From an uncultured Clostridia bacterium (GTDB taxonomy: Bacteria > Bacillota_A > Clostridia > Christensenellales > Aristaeellaceae): 8,430 bases of DNA. The stretch lies in NCBI GenBank assembly GCA_946408865.1, contig CAMJTZ010000076.1:1-8430 (forward strand), read 5' to 3'. Below, in pieces: positions 1 to 6,130 of the stretch. The notes under the pieces are model-generated. The model saw nothing but the letters and a program-made list of their open reading frames with translations. It did no database searches and was not told the origin of the DNA. The translations under genes were made by a program, and so were the position numbers. Each line of letters starts with the position of its first letter. Positions within the stretch are counted from its first letter, which is position 1.

Positions 1-1089
1 ATAGGTGTTCGTCTCCGGATCCAGATAGGACATCGGCAGATAATCTCCTGCAGTTCCTACCCGCAGTACACCGTTTTTCCGGATGGCATATATCACGTTA
101 TTTTCTTCGCCCGCTGCCTGTGTGCTGCCAAGAAATCGGATCAGCCTGTCCTGGAAATCGCGATAATACGGCTTTTCAATGAAGGCCACATGGGACGCTC
201 CTTCGATCACTTCCAGTTCGGAACCGGCCGGAAGGTCGTCAAGGACCGCGTTCACGCGGCTGAAGTCCAGATAGGGATCCTGATCCCCGCAGATCACAAG
301 CGTGGGGACCGTGATTTTTTTCAGATTAATCAGAGACTGTGTTTTGTCCACACAAATATCCCGTCTGCCGCCGTTGGGACTGGATTCTTTGTCATAATGC
401 CAGGAGCCTGAACAAAGCATTTCAATGACAACAGGATCCGCAATCAGGTAATTGAACGTCCCGTCTTCATTTTTCTGGAAATCATCCGCTGCATGCTCCC
501 ATGTATTGTGATGGAACGGCTCTGTTACGTCGGCCTTGCCGAGGCCGCTCAGGATGGGCGCAAAAAGGACAAGCCTGTTTATATGCCCGGGATGGTTTGA
601 GACAAACCGGCCGGCCGTCACTGTTCCCCAGCTCCAGCCCAGCAGATCGATCTTGTCCTGCCCGGATATTTCACAGATCTTCTCCACGGCGGCATGGATA
701 TCCTCCGCTGCATAATCCGAATCCGGAAGGAAGCCGTCTTCCACTTCCTCTGACTGACCGAATCCCGCGATATCCAGCCGCCATACAGCATAGCCTTCCC
801 GTGCGAGAAACCGTACCAGGCTGTAATCCTCATAATCGATATCGAACTCGTGGGAGGAATATGTAACGCCGTGGATCAGGAGGATATTTCTGTCCGGATT
901 CGATCCCGTGACCGACATGCGGTCCAGATGCAGATCGATGCCGTTTCTTTCCAGAGGGTATTCATTATAGCTGTACGAAACAGACGGCTCCGCCGCGCTG
1001 CTTTGCTTTTGTGGTTCCTCCCCGGAAGCACATGTCGCCAGTGAAAAGATCAACATAACGGCAAGAACCATTGCTGTTATTTTCTTCAT
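1..1089 (-). CDS. Exported alpha/beta hydrolase fused to the start of a solute-binding (PheC-like) domain; partial
   Basis: 363 codons are visible and the frame is still open at the left edge. Residues 1-20 form a signal peptide (MKK, hydrophobic stretch 6-18) ending in LATC. Cys20 could be a lipidation site, but Thr before it is not the usual lipobox residue. Residues about 45-322 are an alpha/beta hydrolase: oxyanion HG at 73-74, nucleophile elbow GWSWG with Ser153, acid Asp271 in GDQD, and His300 in GASHVAF. The substrate cannot be named. After a short linker, residues 332-363 (NGVLRVGTAGDYLPMSYLDP) match the start of family 3 periplasmic binding proteins and cyclohexadienyl dehydratase (PheC)-like domains, so a second domain probably lies off the edge. 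The start is set by GAGGA at 1096-1100, 6 nt before ATG. It lies about 80 nt downstream of the Nif11-like peptide gene on the same strand and may be cotranscribed. The hydrolase call is firm; the binding-protein domain rests on about 30 residues. Confidence 0.85.
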   Translation of the reverse strand, partial: MKKITAMVLAVMLIFSLATCASGEEPQKQSSAAEPSVSYSYNEYPLERNGIDLHLDRMSVTGSNPDRNILLIHGVTYSSHEFDIDYEDYSLVRFLAREGYAVWRLDIAGFGQSEEVEDGFLPDSDYAAEDIHAAVEKICEISGQDKIDLLGWSWGTVTAGRFVSNHPGHINRLVLFAPILSGLGKADVTEPFHHNTWEHAADDFQKNEDGTFNYLIADPVVIEMLCSGSWHYDKESSPNGGRRDICVDKTQSLINLKKITVPTLVICGDQDPYLDFSRVNAVLDDLPAGSELEVIEGASHVAFIEKPYYRDFQDRLIRFLGSTQAAGEENNVIYAIRKNGVLRVGTAGDYLPMSYLDPETNTY

Positions 1090-1095
1090 ATCCGA

Positions 1096-1100
1096 TCCTC
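1096..1100 (-). promoter_or_regulatory. Ribosome binding site of the hydrolase gene
   Basis: GAGGA on the minus strand, 6 nt before the ATG at 1089. It supports this ATG over the out-of-frame ATG at about 1109. Confidence 0.6.
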
Positions 1101-1168
1101 ACTTTTTTCATAAATATCCTTTCGGAATACCAGACCCTTGATGGGAAGACTGTTTTTTCCCGGGATCA

Positions 1169-1371
1169 TTACGGATCCGAAGCATAGAAGCAGTCATCTT
1201 CCTTACAATTGAAGGGACACCATCCGCCGGCCAGGGCGTTCAGCTGCTCCTCGGAGAGTTCATAGCCGGTTTCTTTGGCAATGGCCAGCAATTCCTCCTG
1301 GGTTTTAGCGTTTCCGATCTTTTGCTTCTGTTCGTCTGTCAGGGGCTGAGGATATTCTCGGGAATATTCAT
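1169..1371 (-). pseudogene. Nif11-like leader RiPP precursor, frame interrupted by an apparent one-base deletion
   Basis: From the ATG at 1371, placed 9 nt after AAAGGAG, the frame reads MNIPENILSP and then stops at TGA. The frame one base back continues LTDEQKQKIG, a helical stretch KTQEELLAIAKETGYELS, EEQLNALAGG and WCPFNCKEDDCFYASDP, then TAA at 1171-1169. Adding one C to the CCCC run (1342-1345) gives one continuous 67-residue peptide. The pattern 'E-E-L-L-A-x-A-K-E-x-G-Y-x-L-S-x-E-x-L' followed by ALAGG is that of Nif11-like leaders, whose precursors are cut after GG (residues 49-50) by C39-type peptidases during export. The remaining 17-residue core has three Cys (52, 56, 61), which could be crosslinked. 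The leader frame has no ATG, GTG or TTG of its own upstream. The break could be a sequencing error, real decay, or -1 slippage of tRNA-Pro on CCC before the TGA. The family call is confident; function is open. Confidence 0.82.
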
Positions 1372-1380
1372 GGACGCATT

Positions 1381-1387
1381 CTCCTTT
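1381..1387 (-). promoter_or_regulatory. Ribosome binding site of the Nif11-like peptide gene
   Basis: AAAGGAG on the minus strand, 9 nt before the ATG at 1371. It fixes MNIPEN as the N-terminus and shows that the leader frame is reached only after a frame change. Confidence 0.7.
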
Positions 1388-1430
1388 CTCCGGTCAGAAT
1401 ATTAAATTGGTTTTGCGTTTGGATATGCGG

Positions 1431-1459
1431 ATTATACAGCATAGAACGCTGATAAACAA
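1431..1459 (-). promoter_or_regulatory. Sigma-A-type promoter of the Nif11-like peptide gene
   Basis: On the minus strand, -35 TTGTTT (1459-1454), a 17-nt spacer, and a perfect -10 TATAAT (1436-1431). The predicted start is near 1424, giving a leader of about 50 nt. No other promoter this good is seen before the hydrolase, so it may drive both genes. Confidence 0.75.
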
Positions 1460-1513
1460 GAGAAAACGGTTCGCTTTGCAAAATGTCCCATTTTCATGTG
1501 CTTTGTACTGCAG

Positions 1514-1538
1514 CCCCTGCTCCGGCAGGGGTTTTATT
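1514..1538 (+). terminator. Rho-independent terminator on the + strand
   Basis: Stem CCCCTGC (1514-1520), loop TCCG, stem GCAGGGG (1525-1531), then TTTTATT. It fits a + strand terminator, but no + strand gene is visible upstream. It may have lost its gene, or it may block antisense transcription. Confidence 0.6.
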
Positions 1539-1543
1539 GAACC

Positions 1544-1579
1544 AAAAAATCCGGGAAAGAGCTGCGCCTTTCCCGGATT
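1544..1579 (-). terminator. Rho-independent terminator on the minus strand
   Basis: A 12-bp perfect inverted repeat, AATCCGGGAAAG (1548-1559) and CTTTCCCGGATT (1568-1579), with an 8-nt loop. Read on the minus strand it is followed by a T run (1550-1544). It probably ends transcription from the membrane-protein gene at 1815-3005 and insulates the Nif11 promoter downstream. Confidence 0.75.
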
Positions 1580-1633
1580 GAAAATCATCAGCCGATGGTT
1601 TCTGATCTGGTTTGTTAAGGTTTCATTCTTTAT

Positions 1634-1786
1634 ATGCTCTATGCGATCCTGGCGGTTGCCGGCAACGCGGTTTATACTTTTTCCAGCGGAATCAGCTGGC
1701 AGGGTCATCTTGGCGGAGACGTCACGGGAATTGTTTTGGCTTTGCTGCTGTTCGGGAAGGAAAGAAAACGGTCCGGCGCCGGCTGA
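1634..1786 (+). pseudogene. C-terminal fragment of a rhomboid-family intramembrane protease
   Basis: Fifty codons from ATG to TGA encode two hydrophobic stretches: MLYAILAVAGNAVY, and GIVLALLLF after SGISWQGHLGG. ISWQGHLGG resembles the last transmembrane helix of bacterial rhomboid proteases, where the His (residue 25 here) pairs with a Ser in an earlier helix. That earlier part is absent: a TAA lies five codons before the ATG, and the DNA upstream is occupied by the hairpins and the Nif11 promoter. No ribosome binding site is seen. It is most likely a decayed remnant. It lies on the strand opposite to its neighbours and may be transcribed only as antisense to the membrane-gene transcript. 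Moderate confidence, because the match is short. Confidence 0.5.
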
Positions 1787-1814
1787 AAAATCCCGGGGGC
1801 AGTCCTGAACCCGT

Positions 1815-3005
1815 TTATTTCACTGCGTTCATATTGACCGTTTCGAGCAGTTCCTGCAGCGATACTTTATTCATGGAACCGGAGTAAAGCCCTAGTCCCT
1901 GATGCACGCCTTCCAGCAGGATCAGAAGCATCAGCACGACCGCGATAACCGGGATTGCCAGGCTGATAAGCTTATTCTTCGGAATTCGCGTGTAGGAATA
2001 CAGCAGAACAAGCGGCGCCACAAAGATCAGGGGAACAGATCCGCCGAAGCCCAGGGATATGCTGATATCAACATATTGCCTGATCGTTTCTGCTGAAGCG
2101 GAGGCCATGGAATTCAGATCCGGAGCATAAACGATGGTAAAGACCAGCACTAAAATAAAATCAACAATAGCCGCGGCGACCAGTATGACCGAAAGGAAAA
2201 CAGAAAACTGCAGGCTGTTCCGGTTCGTTTTCAGAAAAGCCAGATACTCCTCATGCGTTTTTCCGTTCCGGCGGAAATGGCGTTCCCGCTTTTTGATATA
2301 CAGCGCCAGCGTCATAAACACCAGGAACGTTACGGGCGGCTTTACTGTCAGCAGCGGATAGCTCCAGAGGGGCAGCTGGATTTTCCCGGTTGCGGAAAAG
2401 CCCTTCAGGAGAATGGAGATTACTTCGTACGCAACCGGCAGGAGCGTAAGCAGCCTGAAAAGAATCACCTTTTTTCCGGTGAACGCCTTCGGGGGCTTTG
2501 CGTTCAGGAAATACATGAACAGCGTACACAGGAACAGGTCAATGAACATGTTGAAGGACAGGACCCCGCTGGCCTGAGACCGGTTCAAAGCCGTTTCCAT
2601 CATCGGGGCAACATTTTCCGGGTCCGAAACAAAGAGCCCTACTGAACCGATCACATACCGGCCAAACAGGAAAAACGAAGCCAGAAAGATCGCCGCGGCG
2701 ATGCTGCCGTTCCGGATCAGCTGCTTTTTATATCCTTCAGAATTATTCAGGATCTTCGAAAAATTGGCAATCAGCAGGAAGGGGAGGCTCAGTGACCGGA
2801 CATAGTTCAGCACATTGAGCAATCCGGCGGTTTTCTCCGCTATTTTCGGATCGATCCTTCCTCCGATCCGGAGGAGCAGCGTAGCGGCAACCACCGTAAT
2901 GCACAGCCAGCCCAAAGCCTGAAATCCCTGGTAGGAAATCGGTCCGCGGTAACGGATGTCTTCTTCTGCCAAAAGCTCATGCAGCTTGCGTTTCTTTTTC
3001 CACAT
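1815..3005 (-). CDS. Multi-pass membrane protein of unknown function
   Basis: 396 residues. I do not recognise the family. A basic, charged N-terminus (MWKKKRKLHELLAEEDIRYR) precedes about eight or nine hydrophobic segments, near residues 29-46, 69-82, 102-125, 148-168, 180-201, 218-237, 265-293, 318-338 and 345-365. A charged loop at 238-264 (KKRERHFRRNGKTHEEYLAF) is probably cytoplasmic by the positive-inside rule. No ATPase, protease, kinase or sugar-transferase motif is seen. The chosen ATG has GAGAGG about 9 nt upstream; upstream in this frame there is a stop (TAA near 3070) and no alternative ATG, GTG or TTG. It lies 163 nt after the serine dehydratase gene on the same strand, so it could be the last gene of that transcript or have its own promoter. 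Transcription probably ends at the hairpin at 1544-1579. A transporter role is possible but unsupported. Confidence 0.8.
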   Translation of the reverse strand: MWKKKRKLHELLAEEDIRYRGPISYQGFQALGWLCITVVAATLLLRIGGRIDPKIAEKTAGLLNVLNYVRSLSLPFLLIANFSKILNNSEGYKKQLIRNGSIAAAIFLASFFLFGRYVIGSVGLFVSDPENVAPMMETALNRSQASGVLSFNMFIDLFLCTLFMYFLNAKPPKAFTGKKVILFRLLTLLPVAYEVISILLKGFSATGKIQLPLWSYPLLTVKPPVTFLVFMTLALYIKKRERHFRRNGKTHEEYLAFLKTNRNSLQFSVFLSVILVAAAIVDFILVLVFTIVYAPDLNSMASASAETIRQYVDISISLGFGGSVPLIFVAPLVLLYSYTRIPKNKLISLAIPVIAVVLMLLILLEGVHQGLGLYSGSMNKVSLQELLETVNMNAVK

Positions 3006-3168
3006 GCACAGGATCCTCTCGTTCTGCCGGATTCTTCTGCGATGCAGAGGAAGGATCCGGGATTCACATTATTTCTCTCCTTCATTTTTTTCTTGTTTTC
3101 ATTCGTGTCCGGGCACAGGACCGCGGACAATTCTATATACAGATCAACCGGCGGCGCCGGCAGTTTTT

Positions 3169-4377
3169 TTAAACAGGATTCTGATATCCGGTATAGATCT
3201 GCGCCAGTCCGCCGTGGCTGGTTTCCCGGTATTTTTCGTCCATATCCTTCCCGGTGCGGTACATGGTCGCGATGACTTCGTCAAAGGAAATCTTCCGGGT
3301 TTCATACAGGAAGCGGGAAAGGTTCACAGAGCTGATCGCCCGCATGGCCGCGACGGCGTTGCGCTCGATGCAGGGAATCTGGACCAGGCCCTTCACCGGG
3401 TCGCAGGTCAGGCCCAGGTTGTGCTCCATGGCAATCTCCGCGGCGTATTCGATCTGATCCGTGTTCAGCCCGTAGAGGGACGCCAGCGCTGCCGCCGTCA
3501 TGGAACAGGCGCTGCCGATTTCCGCCTGGCATCCACATTCCGCGCCGGAGATGCTGGCATTGGTGCGGATCACGTTTCCCACCAGGCCGCCCACCGCCAG
3601 CGCGCTCAGGATCTCCTCCTTCGGGAAGCCCCGGTCTGTTTCCATATAGTACAGGACGGCGGGCAGAACCCCGCAGCTTCCGCAGGTGGGCGCCGTAACG
3701 ACAATATGCTCATCCGCGTTCTCCTCGCTGACCGCGTAGGCGTAGGCGGCGATGACGCGGTTCATGGCCACATCCGCGCTCTCGTTGTAGCAGCGTTTCC
3801 GGAACAGGATTCCGGCTTTCCGGGCCAGGCCGAGCCCTCCGGGCAGCGTTCCTTCCGCCGCCAGACCGCGGAGAACGGCTGCCTTCATGGCCTCCCAGAC
3901 CGTTTCCAGATAGTCCCGCAGCCCGTCATCCTCCATTTCCGTGATGAACCGGCTGAGGGAGATTTTTTCCGCTTTGCAGGTTTCCAGGATTTCGGTGAAG
4001 TTCTTCTGGGGATATACTTCCTTCTCTTCCTCCGAGGTTTCGCCTTCGAAGCGGATGTTTCCGCCGCCGATACTGAACACCCGGTTGCTTCCGATGGTTT
4101 TTCCGTCCCGGATGGCTTCAAAGAGCATGGTGTTCGGATGCGGAAGATCCGTTTCCTCCCGGTTGAACAGGATTTCAGCCCCGGGAAGACCGCTCCGGAT
4201 CGCCTTCCCGGTTCCGTGTCCCTCTCCCGTAAAGGCCAGGGAACCGAAAAGCGTCACCCGGAAGCGGTCCGCCTCCGGATAGCGTTTCCGGACCAGCAGG
4301 GCCGCCCGGTAGGGGCCGACGGTATGGGAGCTGGAAGGACCGTGACCGATTTTATATACGGATTTGATGGTTTTCAT
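3169..4377 (-). CDS. sdaA: L-serine ammonia-lyase (L-serine dehydratase), single-chain, Fe-S dependent
   Basis: 402 residues. The enzyme deaminates L-serine to pyruvate and ammonia in the cytoplasm using an oxygen-sensitive [4Fe-4S] cluster. The N-terminal beta domain begins with KIGHGPSSSHTVGP (residues 9-22), typical of the family, and contains FSIGGGNIRF (101-110). The alpha domain follows from about residue 125. It has TAPTCGSCGVLPA (228-240), GAECGCQAEIGSACSM (278-293) and LTCDPVKGLVQIPCIERN (323-340). By spacing to characterised enzymes, Cys283, Cys325 and Cys336 are the probable cluster ligands. Beta and alpha domains are in one chain as in E. coli SdaA, unlike the split SdaAB/SdaAA of many Bacillota. 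At 402 residues it is shorter than E. coli SdaA (about 454). It ends IYTGYQNPV and lacks the C-terminal tail cysteine known in some single-chain enzymes. The ATG follows AAGGAG by 11 nt. A GNAT gene ends 61 nt upstream on the same strand, so cotranscription is likely. Confidence 0.95.
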   Translation of the reverse strand: MKTIKSVYKIGHGPSSSHTVGPYRAALLVRKRYPEADRFRVTLFGSLAFTGEGHGTGKAIRSGLPGAEILFNREETDLPHPNTMLFEAIRDGKTIGSNRVFSIGGGNIRFEGETSEEEKEVYPQKNFTEILETCKAEKISLSRFITEMEDDGLRDYLETVWEAMKAAVLRGLAAEGTLPGGLGLARKAGILFRKRCYNESADVAMNRVIAAYAYAVSEENADEHIVVTAPTCGSCGVLPAVLYYMETDRGFPKEEILSALAVGGLVGNVIRTNASISGAECGCQAEIGSACSMTAAALASLYGLNTDQIEYAAEIAMEHNLGLTCDPVKGLVQIPCIERNAVAAMRAISSVNLSRFLYETRKISFDEVIATMYRTGKDMDEKYRETSHGGLAQIYTGYQNPV

Positions 4378-4438
4378 ATTCCTGGGCGCTCCTTCATTTG
4401 TTGTTTCCGTGGTTTTGCCGGATCCGGCTGCGGGCGGA

Positions 4439-4930
4439 TCAGGGGGCTGACAGATCCATCATCATGTAGCCGCAGGTGAAGGGGAAGAAGTCGAATTTCT
4501 CCGTGCCTGTATGCACGGCGCCGTTCTGCTCATACCATTTCCGGAGCACGGCGTTTTCCTCCACAATGCTCCACCGCATCACGCTGCAGTGATGCTCCCG
4601 GGCGATCTTCACGGAATGCTTCAGCAGCGCGGTTCCGATTCCCAGATGCCTGTATTCGGGCAGAACGGACAGGTTGCCCAGTTCGCATTCATTGTTCTCT
4701 TTCAGCAGCAGGGAATAGTACCCCCGGATGATTCCGTCCTGCTCCTCCGCAAACATCAGGCGGTGCTCGCCGTCCATATGCCAGCGCAGACGGTTTTCGT
4801 CGGTGGCGAACGCCACGTACCGCGGCGCGTTCTCCACGGTAAAGCCGTAGGTGTCCGCAACGGTCTGATGACTTTTCCGGATCACCTGTACGCATGCGGG
4901 GATTTCTTCACGCCTGACTTCCCGGATCAT
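4439..4930 (-). CDS. GNAT-family N-acetyltransferase
   Basis: 163 residues, one GNAT domain: transfers an acetyl group from acetyl-CoA to an amine. The substrate cannot be told from sequence. The acetyl-CoA binding core is CELGNLSVLPEYRHLGIG (residues 82-99), with the R/Q-x-x-G-x-G/A signature as RHLGIG (94-99) before helix TALLKHSVKIA. The C-terminal part, ENAVLRKWYEQNGAVHTGTE, is the usual NxxAxxFYxxxGF-type region. An N-terminal REVRREEIPACVQVIRKSH segment is the first strand and helix of the fold. The ATG has AGGAGG at 4940-4945, 9 nt upstream, and a consensus promoter behind it. It is probably the first gene of the unit with the serine dehydratase, though a joint function is not evident. 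Confidence 0.9.
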   Translation of the reverse strand: MIREVRREEIPACVQVIRKSHQTVADTYGFTVENAPRYVAFATDENRLRWHMDGEHRLMFAEEQDGIIRGYYSLLLKENNECELGNLSVLPEYRHLGIGTALLKHSVKIAREHHCSVMRWSIVEENAVLRKWYEQNGAVHTGTEKFDFFPFTCGYMMMDLSAP

Positions 4931-4939
4931 GGATGTAAA

Positions 4940-4945
4940 CCTCCT
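4940..4945 (-). promoter_or_regulatory. Ribosome binding site of the minus-strand GNAT gene
   Basis: Perfect AGGAGG on the minus strand, 9 nt before the ATG at 4930. Confidence 0.75.
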
Positions 4946-4975
4946 GCTCAGTCCCGTTTTTTTTTCGCTGCCTTT

Positions 4976-5004
4976 ATTCTATGCGATTCACGCCGGAGAA
5001 TCAA
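4976..5004 (-). promoter_or_regulatory. Sigma-A-type promoter for the GNAT / serine dehydratase unit
   Basis: On the minus strand, -35 TTGATT (5004-4999), a 17-nt spacer, and -10 TAGAAT (4981-4976). The predicted start near 4969 gives a leader of about 40 nt. No operator palindrome is obvious. Confidence 0.7.
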
Positions 5005-5079
5005 CTTTTCTCCCATAGTCTTCGAGAGTATGTTATACCATAATAATGGGACCGTCCAGGATGGATGTGAACGGATTGC

Positions 5080-5108
5080 TTTTGGAATGATCCGGTATAT
5101 GGTATTAT
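5080..5108 (+). promoter_or_regulatory. Possible extended -10 promoter for the + strand GNAT / NimA-like unit
   Basis: TGGTATTAT (5100-5108) is an extended -10 element (TG-N-TATTAT). The -35 region 17 nt upstream (TTTTGG) is poor, so the call rests on the extended -10. It would leave a leader of nearly 100 nt before the ATG at 5213. Confidence 0.35.
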
Positions 5109-5212
5109 GTTGGCGGCGCCCCGGAGAGGGTATTGCGGATTATCCGGAAATATATGGCTATCTTTGAGCTGAACGATTTAGCAAATCGGAATCCGGAAGG
5201 AGATACGGACAT

Positions 5213-5620
5213 ATGGAAATCATCGATCTGAATGAAGAGCAGGTTGAGGATATCGAATCAAGGCTGAGTTCATTTGACGAAAACTATATACCTTACAAAA
5301 TGGGCGGATGCATCCAGATTGGCGTCGAAGAGGACGGCAGGCTGATCGCAGGGCTGGACGCCTGCATTACCGCATTTAAAATCCTTTATGTTTCCACAGT
5401 GTTTGTGGATGAAGCATACAGAAGAAAGGGCGTCGGCGCCCGGATGATCCGTGAGATGGAAAAGAGGGCGCTGGCGATGGGTGTCAATACGGTCAGGCTG
5501 GATACCTTCAACTGGCAGGGGAAAGAATTCTACGAAGCGCTGGACTACCGGTGTGTCGGACAGTATGAGAATGCTGAAGACGGTTATTCCGAATACTTCT
5601 TCCTAAAGAGACTGTATTGA
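5213..5620 (+). CDS. GNAT-family N-acetyltransferase
   Basis: 135 residues, a compact single-domain GNAT. The acetyl-CoA loop is in VFVDEAYRRKGVGARMIREM (residues 63-82), with signature RRKGVG at 70-75. The next strand and helix, VNTVRLDTFNWQGKEFYEAL (91-110), are the usual C-terminal GNAT region in which the FY pair sits near the CoA. It ends GYSEYFFLKRLY, a typical last strand ending in basic residues. The substrate is unknown. It shows little similarity by eye to the other GNAT at 4439-4930 beyond the shared fold, so a recent duplication is unlikely. AAGGAG at 5197-5202 lies 10 nt before the ATG. The NimA-like gene starts 27 nt after its stop with its own strong ribosome binding site, so the two are probably one operon. 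Confidence 0.9.
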   Translation: MEIIDLNEEQVEDIESRLSSFDENYIPYKMGGCIQIGVEEDGRLIAGLDACITAFKILYVSTVFVDEAYRRKGVGARMIREMEKRALAMGVNTVRLDTFNWQGKEFYEALDYRCVGQYENAEDGYSEYFFLKRLY

Positions 5621-5647
5621 ATGGAATTCTGAAGGAGGATCAATATC

Positions 5648-6130
5648 ATGTTCAGGGAAATGCGGCGTTTTAAGCAGCAGATCAGCGCGGAGGAGTGTAT
5701 TCAGATTCTGAAGGAACAGCCCCGGGGCGTACTCTCCGTGCTGGGGGATGATGATTATCCCTACGGCATTCCGATGGATCACTGGTACTGCGAGGAAAAC
5801 GGAAAACTGTACTTTCACTGTGCGAAGACCGGACATAAACTGGACGCCATACGGAGCCATGACAAGGTCAGCTACTGCGTATATGATCAGGGCTTCCGGA
5901 AGGAAGGCGACTGGGCGCTGAATATCCGCAGCGTCGTGGTTTTCTGCCGGGCGCGGATCGTGGATGATTCTGAGGAGGAACTGAAGCTGAAGATCGCGAC
6001 CTGCCTGTGCAGGAAATTCACGGACGATGAAGCGTATCTGCAGAAGGAACTGGCAAACGCCATGCCGCGCGCGGCGTTCCTGGAGCTGACGCCGGACTAC
6101 ATGACCGGAAAGCTCGTCAATGAAGCGTAA
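5648..6130 (+). CDS. NimA-like pyridoxamine 5'-phosphate oxidase-fold flavoprotein
   Basis: 160 residues. It belongs to the FMN-binding split-barrel superfamily that includes PNPOx and the NimA 5-nitroimidazole reductases. Visible features are the N-terminal helix ISAEECIQILKEQPRGVLSV (residues 12-31), strands GDDDYPYGIPMDHWYCEENG (33-52), the family block LYFHCAKTGHKLDAI (54-68), SYCVYD (75-80) and the strand RSVVVFCRARIV (94-105). This set, especially FHCAKTGHKLDAI, matches NimA-like proteins that bind FMN and are widespread in anaerobes. Nitroimidazole reduction is known only for some members and is not implied here. Length is normal. AAGGAGG (5632-5638) is 9 nt before the ATG. Its stop overlaps the ATG of the next ORF by 11 nt. 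Confidence 0.88.
   Translation: MFREMRRFKQQISAEECIQILKEQPRGVLSVLGDDDYPYGIPMDHWYCEENGKLYFHCAKTGHKLDAIRSHDKVSYCVYDQGFRKEGDWALNIRSVVVFCRARIVDDSEEELKLKIATCLCRKFTDDEAYLQKELANAMPRAAFLELTPDYMTGKLVNEA

Larger units (their letters stand above)
1372..1814. other. Intergenic region: promoter, two opposed terminators, rhomboid remnant
   Basis: No intact gene is supported here. It contains the Nif11 promoter and ribosome binding site, a + strand terminator, a minus-strand terminator and the rhomboid fragment. Open frames on both strands cross the hairpins and show no protein-like composition. Confidence 0.6.

Noticed and set aside
965..1109. Out-of-frame short ORF beginning MKKVRIGYEENN at 1109
   Set aside because: It has a fair AAAGGA upstream but overlaps the hydrolase signal peptide in another frame and resembles no family; probably chance.
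1394..1708. 104-codon minus-strand frame
   Set aside because: It crosses both terminator hairpins and the Nif11 promoter, and shows no domain-like pattern.
3148..3170. CCGGC-GGC-GCCGG hairpin followed by seven T on the + strand
   Set aside because: No + strand gene precedes it, and on the minus strand, where the serine dehydratase ends, it has no T tract after the stem. The stem is only 5 bp, so it is not called a terminator.
2956..4479. 507-codon + strand open frame
   Set aside because: It is antisense to the serine dehydratase, whose motifs are unmistakable; composition (many F, R, G, H) is that of a shadow frame in GC-rich DNA.
4511..5167. 218-codon + strand frame
   Set aside because: Antisense to the GNAT gene and runs through its promoter; no ribosome binding site.
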